Part shown: piece after piece, positions 10,482 through 16,479 of the stretch
Layout: each line of letters starts with the position of its first letter
How positions within the stretch are numbered: the first letter of the stretch is position 1
Source: Polysphondylium violaceum
Lineage: Eukaryota; Evosea; Eumycetozoa; Dictyosteliales; Dictyosteliaceae
Direction of reading: 5' to 3'
DNA: 20,103 bases
Assembly (NCBI GenBank): GCA_000277445.1
Contig: AJWJ01000450.1
Coordinates: forward strand, 1 to 20,103
Position numbers and translations under genes: made by a program
The notes under the pieces: model-generated
The model's database searches: none
What the model was told of the DNA's origin: nothing
Seen by the model: the letters and a program-made list of their open reading frames with translations, nothing else

Positions 10482-10997
10482 ATGATTTTCACACTAGACC
10501 AACTTAAACTTTCACTTCAATCCAAATTGGAAGTGATCGATGGTCTAAAAGTTAAACAACATGAAACTAAATTTAATCAGTTGAAATCAACCATCGATGA
10601 AATCAATGCCATTGAATTTCTTAACTATTACACTGAAAATGGAAACAAAGACTTTAAGTTGCTTCATTTCCTCAATGCTAAAGGTGTTGAAATCGAAGAT
10701 GATTTCATAGAGATTATTAAATTGTGCACCATTGATAAGATCAACATTATCAATGTCAATAGTAAGCTCTTTAGAGACACCAACAGTAACTATAACCACT
10801 ACTACAACAACTTTTTCAACAATAGTAATAGTCAAAGAATGGTTATTTTTAAAAGAAATGCCAACATTCGTATCACTCCAAGTTACTTTAACACCAGAAG
10901 AATAAATACCACCAACAACAATACTCTCAACAAGCGTTCACTTGAACACTCTCAACAAGAACAAAACAAAAATCAAAAAACATCACACCAATTGTAA
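10482..10997 (+). CDS. Unknown 171-residue protein, Asn-rich C-terminal half
   Basis: Single-exon frame starting MIFTLDQLKLSLQSKLEVID. Residues 1-95 look folded and helical and are rich in Leu, Ile and Lys (LKSTIDEINAIEFLNYYT, FKLLHFLNAKGVEIEDDFIEIIKL), with coiled-coil-like spacing at the start. From about 100 onward the chain is Asn/Tyr/Arg-rich (NSNYNHYYNNFFNNSNSQ, RRINTTNNNTLNKRS) and ends basic and Gln-rich, so it is probably disordered. There is no signal peptide, membrane helix or known motif. It is divergent from the 522-residue gene, with about 1 kb of shared upstream DNA. The ATG follows an A/C-rich leader. No ortholog was recognised. Confidence 0.65.
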   Translation: MIFTLDQLKLSLQSKLEVIDGLKVKQHETKFNQLKSTIDEINAIEFLNYYTENGNKDFKLLHFLNAKGVEIEDDFIEIIKLCTIDKINIINVNSKLFRDTNSNYNHYYNNFFNNSNSQRMVIFKRNANIRITPSYFNTRRINTTNNNTLNKRSLEHSQQEQNKNQKTSHQL

Positions 10998-11828
10998 ATA
11001 GCCACTTATCTTTTTCAAATCATCTCTTGATGTGCATTAGCACAATGATGATTATTCATTCCATCTCTTTAGACATCAAAGAATCAAAACACAACAAATG
11101 ATAAATTCTTTTTTTACCTTTTTTTTTATCTCTATGATTATCAAATTACATTTTTAATTTTTATAACCTGAATCTATTAATCAATTCCTCTTTAGTTTTT
11201 TATATGATAAATAATAATAATAAAAAGATATTTTATAATTTGAACAAAAATTCAAATCAAGGCCTTTATTTGAAACTTAACGAATAGAAATTGAAAAAAA
11301 AAAATATCTAAAATTCCAATTATTGGGGTATTTGGCCCATTAACCTTGGGCTACCAATTATATTAATATTTTTTATTATCATTATTATTATATTATCAAT
11401 CATATCATTATTATTTATGAATACACCCCATTTCAAATATGGGTATTTTTCCCCCGCCTTCCCACCATCCTCATTTTTGTTATTGGTACAACGCCTACGC
11501 ACAATGGCAAATCTAGATTTGTACTATTCAATATTTATTTGAATGAACATCAATCTCCCACATTTAGATTATTCCTTTTTAAAATCTTACAAAGATATAG
11601 ATTCCAATATATCATAAAATCACCGCCCACTCATCAACTTCACACCACACACTCACCCAAATCCAAATTGGAAAATGTGTGAATATATTCACCCGCCACC
11701 CATTACTATTTTGTAAAGGTAGTGTGGGGGGATGGTGATATGAATGAAAAAGCATATTTTTTTATTATTTTTTTTTATCAAAATCACACACAAATGACAC
11801 AAACAACACAAAAAACTAAATCAAAATA

Positions 11829-11856
11829 AACAATCAACAATCAACAATCAACAATC
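11829..11856. repeat. Tandem heptamer AACAATC, four perfect copies
   Basis: Four head-to-tail copies of AACAATC, inside the CA-rich part of the pseudokinase upstream region and about 400 bases before the start codon. A small minisatellite or a cluster of identical binding sites would both fit. Confidence 0.75.
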
Positions 11857-12143
11857 CCACCATCACTACTATACTCACACCACACACCCATCACATACAT
11901 ACACACAGTCACATACATACATATACAATCACTCCTTTACAGGAACCTCAAAAATAAATAAAATTTAATTTTATATAAATTTAAATCATCACTCATCACT
12001 TTTTTATTGTACTTATCACATTCATTCTCTTTTTTTATTTTATTCATTTTACAAAATAATTTTATTTCTCATTACTCTTTTCTCCTTTTTCATCTGTATC
12101 TCTCCCAAATCTCTATAATTTAATTTTTTCCAATAAATAAAAC

Positions 12144-12159
12144 TTTTTTTTTTTTTTTT
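12144..12159 (+). promoter_or_regulatory. T tract in the core promoter or leader of the pseudokinase gene
   Basis: Sixteen consecutive T residues on the coding strand, 99 bases upstream of the ATG at 12259. Dictyostelid core promoters typically carry an oligo-dT stretch near the transcription start. TATATAAAT at 11972-11980 is a possible TATA element. Confidence 0.4.
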
Positions 12160-12258
12160 CTCTTTTTATACAAACCATATCTTTTTAATGTAATTATCAT
12201 TAATTATAAATCTAAATAAAATCTCATTTATTAATTGAATTAAATTTATTTAGAATTA

Positions 12259-13281
12259 ATGGCCCAAGGAGAACCAAGAATTGGAGGATCAGCATTTGAT
12301 TTTATTTTTGAAAATAGAATAGACCAAGATCAGGATTACAATGGATCTGTATGGAGGGCTGTCTCTATTATAGATGGAAATGCATATGCCATCAAGGTGT
12401 TGGACTTTACCAGAGACCGATTTGAATACCTGACTGCTTTGAAAACTTTTGATCACCCCAACATTGTTAAAATCCATGATGTCTGGCACCAATTCCATCG
12501 TATCTATGTCCAAATGGAACTATGTCTCCGTAGCTTGAACCACGTTGTTTCGTATAATTTTGTGAACCGTATACTCTCATCGCCACAACAAATCTTTAAA
12601 ATCATGAGTGATGTTAGTGCTGGACTACAGGTTCTCCATAATTGTGGTATCTACAATGTTGACCTCTGCAACAAACACCTCTTGATTGCTCCAGATGGCA
12701 CTGTCAAGATCTGTGGATTTGGCGTGAGCTCCACCCACCACACTCCATCACCAATCATCTTTGACTTTAAAACCGTCACTCCTGAGATCATGAATAATAG
12801 CCCCATATTTCCTTTGGTCTACAATCCAGCCACAGATGTCTATGATCTTGGATTGGCATTGTATGAGCTCTATACGTGCCAACAGTTTCTTTCATGTGAT
12901 AAAACATGGTATAGACTTCGTCACGATAAAATTGACTTTGCATATCCTCAAGCATTCAAACCATTGGCACTCTTGTTAAAGAGAATGTTGACCTCTAAGC
13001 CTGAAGCTAGAATCTCTATCGCAGAAATTATGCAATCTGAATACTATGAAAAGGGTGAACCAAACCCAGTCTTGCTCAGCGTCATTCCAAACCTTCCAGC
13101 TCTCAATGTTATGATCTATACTCGTCATAGTCTTGCACATGCATTACCACACACCAGACACTACACACCCGAACCCTCAATTATACCCGACCCTCTCCCA
13201 CGTCCAAACAACAATAACAACAACAACAACGACAATAACAATAATCGTAGATCAGCTCGTCGTACAATTAACTTTAATTAA
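12259..13281 (+). CDS. Wee1/Myt1-like protein kinase fold, probably catalytically inactive
   Basis: Single-exon frame of 340 residues. Residues about 14-262 form a protein kinase domain. The glycine loop is degenerate (IDQDQDYNGSVW). The ATP-binding lysine is present (YAIK, K46). The catalytic loop reads YNVDLCNKHLL: the proton-acceptor Asp (D135) is kept, but the usual His is N133, the Lys two residues after the Asp is C137, and the metal-binding Asn is H140. The DFG motif reads GFG (G153), so the second metal-binding Asp is gone. APE is TPE (174-176), and D193-x-x-D-L-G and R251 of the C-lobe are present. The pattern around DHPNIVKIHDVW and the insertion-free loop resemble Wee1/Myt1 kinases. 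The C-terminal tail (about 265-340) is Pro/His-rich, then Asn-rich and basic. A scaffold or regulator role is inferred. AATAAA lies at 13369-13374. Confidence 0.85.
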   Translation: MAQGEPRIGGSAFDFIFENRIDQDQDYNGSVWRAVSIIDGNAYAIKVLDFTRDRFEYLTALKTFDHPNIVKIHDVWHQFHRIYVQMELCLRSLNHVVSYNFVNRILSSPQQIFKIMSDVSAGLQVLHNCGIYNVDLCNKHLLIAPDGTVKICGFGVSSTHHTPSPIIFDFKTVTPEIMNNSPIFPLVYNPATDVYDLGLALYELYTCQQFLSCDKTWYRLRHDKIDFAYPQAFKPLALLLKRMLTSKPEARISIAEIMQSEYYEKGEPNPVLLSVIPNLPALNVMIYTRHSLAHALPHTRHYTPEPSIIPDPLPRPNNNNNNNNDNNNNRRSARRTINFN

Positions 13282-13368
13282 AATGTCCTTTTCGAGGCAT
13301 TCTTGATGACCATCAGTGTTTTTTTTGTTTTTTTTTTAGATCTAAAAAAACAAAAATGTAAATGAATG

Positions 13369-13374
13369 AATAAA
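13369..13374 (+). terminator. Poly(A) signal of the pseudokinase gene
   Basis: AATAAA on the coding strand, 88 bases after the TAA stop, followed by AT-rich DNA. Confidence 0.45.
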
Positions 13375-13535
13375 CAAAAAATATATACATTAATATATAA
13401 CCATCCAATCCCGTGTTTTTGACAACAAGCTTTTATCAAATATGCTTTTCAACTTTGCACATCTTAGGCCTTCTTTTTGATCAAATTTATCAGTTGCCAT
13501 TGTATCATTGTGTCCCACACACCCACCACAACTAA

Positions 13536-13631
13536 TTTTTTTTTTTTTTCAAATTTTTTTTTTAAATTTTTTTTATTGAAATTTTTTCATCTCCCTCCCT
13601 TATTTTTATTTTTTTTCATTCAATATAAATA
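13536..13631 (+). promoter_or_regulatory. ERH core promoter: T tracts and TATA box
   Basis: A 14-base T run at 13536-13549 is followed by further T runs. TATAAATA at 13624-13631 lies 53 bases before the ERH ATG. T tract plus TATA is the usual dictyostelid arrangement, although the T tract normally lies close to or just after the TATA box. Confidence 0.45.
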
Positions 13632-13684
13632 ACTTTCATATATATCTATATTTATATATTTATATAGAAGTCTATTACAATACA

Positions 13685-13987
13685 ATGTCTCACACTATTG
13701 TTTTAATTCAACCATCACTCCATAAGTCATCACGTACTTTTATGGATTATGAATCTGTCCACCAAGCCATCGAAGGTATCTGTCACATGTACGAACAAAA
13801 ACTCAAACAATCTCGTCCACACCAAAAGAACATCACATACGATATCTCTCAATTGTTTAAATATTTGGATGAATTTGCCGATTTGTCTTGTTTAGTCTAT
13901 ACCGCTTCCATCAATGCCTACAATCCATACAACAAAGAATGGATCAAGACCAAAATCATCAACCATCTTCAAAAATTGGCTCAATAA
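13685..13987 (+). CDS. erh: Enhancer of rudimentary homolog (ERH)
   Basis: Single-exon frame of 100 residues that matches the ERH family from end to end at its usual length (about 100-104). Diagnostic stretches are MSHTIVLIQPS at the N-terminus, DYESVHQAIEGICHMYE in helix 1, NITYDISQLFKYLDEFADLSCLVY in the centre and YNPYNKEWIKTKI at the C-terminal helix. The family forms a homodimer through its beta-sheet and acts in the nucleus in RNA processing and decay complexes. Codon use is clean and biased, as expected for a well-expressed gene. The coding region has no intron. A TATA box and T tracts lie upstream. AATAAA at 14120-14125 is followed, after one G, by 28 consecutive A residues. Confidence 0.97.
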   Translation: MSHTIVLIQPSLHKSSRTFMDYESVHQAIEGICHMYEQKLKQSRPHQKNITYDISQLFKYLDEFADLSCLVYTASINAYNPYNKEWIKTKIINHLQKLAQ

Positions 13988-14119
13988 GATCAATTAGATG
14001 AACAAAATCACCATACCAACAACAACAATGCAGATATATTCTATATCAACATAAAAAATCCACTTTTCGGCAACACTCTATAATAGTCAATAGCAACACA
14101 ATCATGCAATCCCACAACC

Positions 14120-14125
14120 AATAAA
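14120..14125 (+). terminator. Poly(A) signal of ERH
   Basis: AATAAA, 133 bases after the ERH stop codon, immediately followed by G and then the 28-base A tract. Confidence 0.5.
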
Positions 14126-14126
14126 G

Positions 14127-14154
<28 letters not shown>
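14127..14154. repeat. 28-base A homopolymer after ERH
   Basis: Twenty-eight consecutive A residues directly after AATAAAG. It is the longest homopolymer in the window. It may be an ordinary AT-rich tract or a relic of a reverse-transcribed poly(A) tail. Confidence 0.85.
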
Positions 14155-14157
<3 letters not shown>

Positions 14158-14260
14158 ACCACAACATCAACAACAAATCGTCTCCGTTGTATGTTTATTT
14201 TTTTTTATGTCCGTTGTTATTTTTCAATTATAGAGCTGTTCAACAATAACTTTTATTTCA

Positions 14261-14309
14261 TAATAGTAATGGTTACTATTAAAAGATTCCCCGCTACCGG
14301 AGTGGTAGC
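14261..14309. other. Two adjacent perfect hairpins
   Basis: Hairpin 1 has 9-bp arms (TAATAGTAA at 14261-14269 and TTACTATTA at 14273-14281) with loop TGG. Hairpin 2 has 6-bp GC-rich arms (GCTACC at 14293-14298 and GGTAGC at 14304-14309) with loop GGAGT. Twelve bases lie between the pairs, and an A-run follows. They sit between convergent genes, so they could be a shared 3' end element or part of a small structured RNA. Confidence 0.5.
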
Positions 14310-14709
14310 ATAACAAAAAAAAAAAAATAAATAAAAAAAATTTAAAAAAAATATATTAATTATAAATAATTGTCCGATGTCTCCTTATTTTTGCTATACA
14401 AAGTTTGTTTACTACTTTTATTACTTTGAATTATTCTCTATCATAATTTCAAACTAAAACATGTGTTGAACATCAAAGTACTCGTGTTATTCATATGACT
14501 TTTGTGATCTGTCCAAAATTTTAAATTTAAATTTACAAAAAAAAAAAAAAAAAAATTAAAAATTCATAAAAAGATTTAGTGAGTTATTTATTTACATATT
14601 CATATAACATAGGTGCGAGTAATTTAACATTATCGCACATAGTGTATAGAGAGAAAGAGAGAGATCAAGTTAATTAAAGCAAACAAGTAGACAGGTCACA
14701 CAAGATGAT

Positions 14710-15107
14710 TTAGAATTTTTTGTTACTTGATACGGATGGAGTGTTTGCTAGTGGTTGTTCTTGTTCTACGACTACTGGCTCATCAATGTGGATGATTTGG
14801 ATCTGAGAGAATGAAGGAATTCTTCTAGCTCCGATTTTTGGTGATCCTTGAACCTTATCAGTTGATTTTAATCTATTGTTGTTTTAGTATAGTTTGGCAT
14901 TAATTTATTGTTGTTTATAGATATATCTATAGCAAAATAGTCGTGTCTTATAATATAGTAATTACCCTTTGACAAACATCTTTTAGATTGTGATTTAGAG
15001 TGATAAATAGAATAGAATAGAGATAAGATATAAACTTACGCTTGATTTATAAATAATGAATCACACAATCTCTTATAAATACATGTTTTTTGGTGCACAC
15101 ACAGCAT
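14710..15107 (-). CDS. Small spliced gene of unknown function, start uncertain
   Basis: The last exon (14872-14710) is preceded by a TAG splice acceptor and encodes 53 residues, LKSTDKVQGSPKIGARRIPS then SFSQIQIIHIDEP, an acidic/Gln stretch and SNKKF before the stop. Its amino acid mix looks coding. Two upstream models both fit the phase. Model A: an exon at 15107-15040 (MLCVHQKTCIYKRLCDSLFINQ) joined by a 167-nt intron starting GTAAGT gives 76 residues. Model B: the GTAAGT at 15039 opens a 5' UTR intron, and a 14-base micro-exon at 14979-14966 (MFVKG) with its own intron (14965-14873) gives 58 residues. Model B has the more A-rich start context. The family was not recognised. Confidence 0.4.
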
Positions 15108-16479
15108 AAACAAAAAGAAAACAGAAGAGTTAAACTAACATCTCATCACTCACACCAACACAGTTTCAACACCCATCCCAATACATACCCCTACAGTGTT
15201 GTGAATACCCCTCTATGTGTTTGATTTTCACATAGTGGGTTGTTGTGTTGTTATTATTGAAGTGGTTTGTTGTACAACAAAAAACTTTTATAGTGTGGGG
15301 GAGGTAGGGGGGGTTGAAGTGATAGTGATTGAAATAGGTTATTATTCAAATTTAAGGCACACTCTGCTTACCTTATCTGGGATGGGTTTTTACTATGTTT
15401 ACTGGGTGTATTTCTAGTAGTTGATGTTTGTTATTATTCATTATTCACTTTTATTATCAGAATTTGTGCACCACCACATCATATGCTTGCAAGCGATTAA
15501 AATGTGTGGTGAGGAAGGGAAGGGGGATGTGATGCATATTCCTCCATCATGATGACCAAATTTGTGCTGTGTACAAAAACAATCAATTATTATCAAAGTA
15601 AAGTATATCACTACTATTACCACTTGAGGCAAACAGTAAATTTAGAGTATCGAATAAAGTGACAGTAAACGCACCCCCGCTTGATGAAAAGAAAAAAAAA
15701 TAAAAAAAAGAAACCCACTCAAATGAGGTATTGATCGTCGATGTTTGAGTAGTTTCATTCTCTAAGAGGTAAGAATAATTTCATCTATCATCATCATCAT
15801 CAGTATCAGGGGAACACTTAAATTGTTTAATGTATATTTGTAGTGGGTGTGAGTTTGAGTGGGATTGTGACAAAAGTCATAAAGCTACTACCACTACTAT
15901 TACTACTCTTACCCTACTAATACTATAGACCATTAACAACAACAATAACCACAAGAACAACAAGAACAACAACAACAGCAATAAATCATTATTTTTACAT
16001 TTCATATAATGATCAAAAATAGAAGGGAGAGAGGGATCTCTCGATCAACAAAATGATTTCCTGATTTAGTGTCATATTCTAATTTTGAAAATAAATAAAA
16101 TTATTTAATATTGAGTTTAAAATGGAAAATAATCAATCCAATTGAATTGATAGGATAATGATCTATTGTACCAATCCTGAACCTTGTATTTTGGTTCTTT
16201 TTCAAAATCCCCCACAAAAAGGTAATAAAGTGCAGTATTGGCCCCATTAATCTTTTTTGAATAAATATCAACACCCAATTTGCCCTTTTTTTTCATTTTT
16301 GTGTATTGATAAAGCTGAAATGTAATCTGTTCTTTTTTCAATCACAAATGTTATGAAAAAACCTAAAAATAAAAATTAAAATTAAAAATTTCAAAAAGAA
16401 AAAAACACACATTCTGCTCATTGATTGTCTTATATTACTGGTTTCATTTTTTTAATTTCATTCTCTATATTTATTCAGA
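15108..16479. other. Divergent intergenic region upstream of the SUMO protease gene
   Basis: About 1.37 kb between the small minus-strand gene and the SUMO protease gene. It has mixed GT-, CA- and ATC-rich simple sequence, including TATCATCATCATCATCAG at about 15787-15803 and (AAC/AAG)n near 15940-15980. It also contains one possible short minus-strand frame (16117-16296). Frames at 15217-15417 (plus) and 15441-15632 (minus) have no coding character. Confidence 0.5.
16117..16296 (-). CDS. Possible short frame or gene fragment
   Basis: 59 codons from ATG (16296) to TAA, ending in the peptide NRSLSYQFNWIDYFPF and containing INGANTALYYLFVGDFEKEP. The mix of Trp, Gly, Pro and charged residues looks more like coding sequence than the AT-rich surroundings. 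It is open a further 15 codons upstream without an ATG, so it may be the last exon of a gene or a decayed gene fragment. There is no recognised domain, and no splice acceptor can be chosen with confidence. It lies 184 bases from the divergent SUMO protease start. Confidence 0.25.
   Translation of the reverse strand: MKKKGKLGVDIYSKKINGANTALYYLFVGDFEKEPKYKVQDWYNRSLSYQFNWIDYFPF

Larger units (their letters stand above)
10998..12258. other. Intergenic region upstream of the Wee1-like pseudokinase gene
   Basis: About 1.26 kb. It holds the 3' end of the 171-residue gene, then AT-rich DNA with a GC-richer patch at 11325-11510 that has a minus-strand open frame without an ATG. Next come CA-rich stretches at 11640-11700 and 11783-11937, a four-copy heptamer repeat, and a T-rich zone ending in a 16-base T tract at 12144-12159. 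The proximal part looks like the kinase promoter. No gene called. Confidence 0.55.
13282..13684. other. Intergenic region between pseudokinase and ERH genes
   Basis: 400 bases with the 3' end of the pseudokinase gene and the ERH promoter. CACACACCCACCACAAC at 13516-13532 is a CA-rich element of the kind seen in dictyostelid promoters. T tracts fill 13536-13619 and a TATA box lies at 13624-13631. No gene. Confidence 0.55.
13988..14709. other. Intergenic region between ERH and a convergent small gene
   Basis: 720 bases between two convergent genes. Present: ERH 3' UTR with AATAAA and an A tract, a DUSE-like octamer (TCCCACAA, 14110-14117), two perfect hairpins (14261-14309), then A-rich DNA. 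An 8-base direct repeat TCCGTTGT occurs at 14183-14190 and 14210-14217. No protein-coding frame seen. Confidence 0.55.

Noticed and set aside
10587-10835. Minus-strand frame opposite the 171-residue gene
   Set aside because: Val-rich complement of the Asn/Tyr-rich coding stretch. The plus-strand frame has the better start context.
11320-11502. Minus-strand frame with NKNEDGGKAGEKYPYLKWGV in a GC-richer patch
   Set aside because: No ATG start, half of it is Asn/Ile low complexity, and the two small inverted repeats here (5-bp stems) are weak. It might be a decayed gene fragment, but the evidence is insufficient.
14291-14310. tRNA A-box-like sequence (TACCGGAGTGGTAGC)
   Set aside because: No B box (GGTTCNANTCC) downstream, no acceptor stem, and an A-run follows at once. 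Better explained as a simple hairpin.
15217-15632. Frames in the divergent region upstream of the SUMO protease
   Set aside because: Rich in Val, Cys and Tyr from GT-rich DNA, with no domain, no splice signals and no plausible start context.
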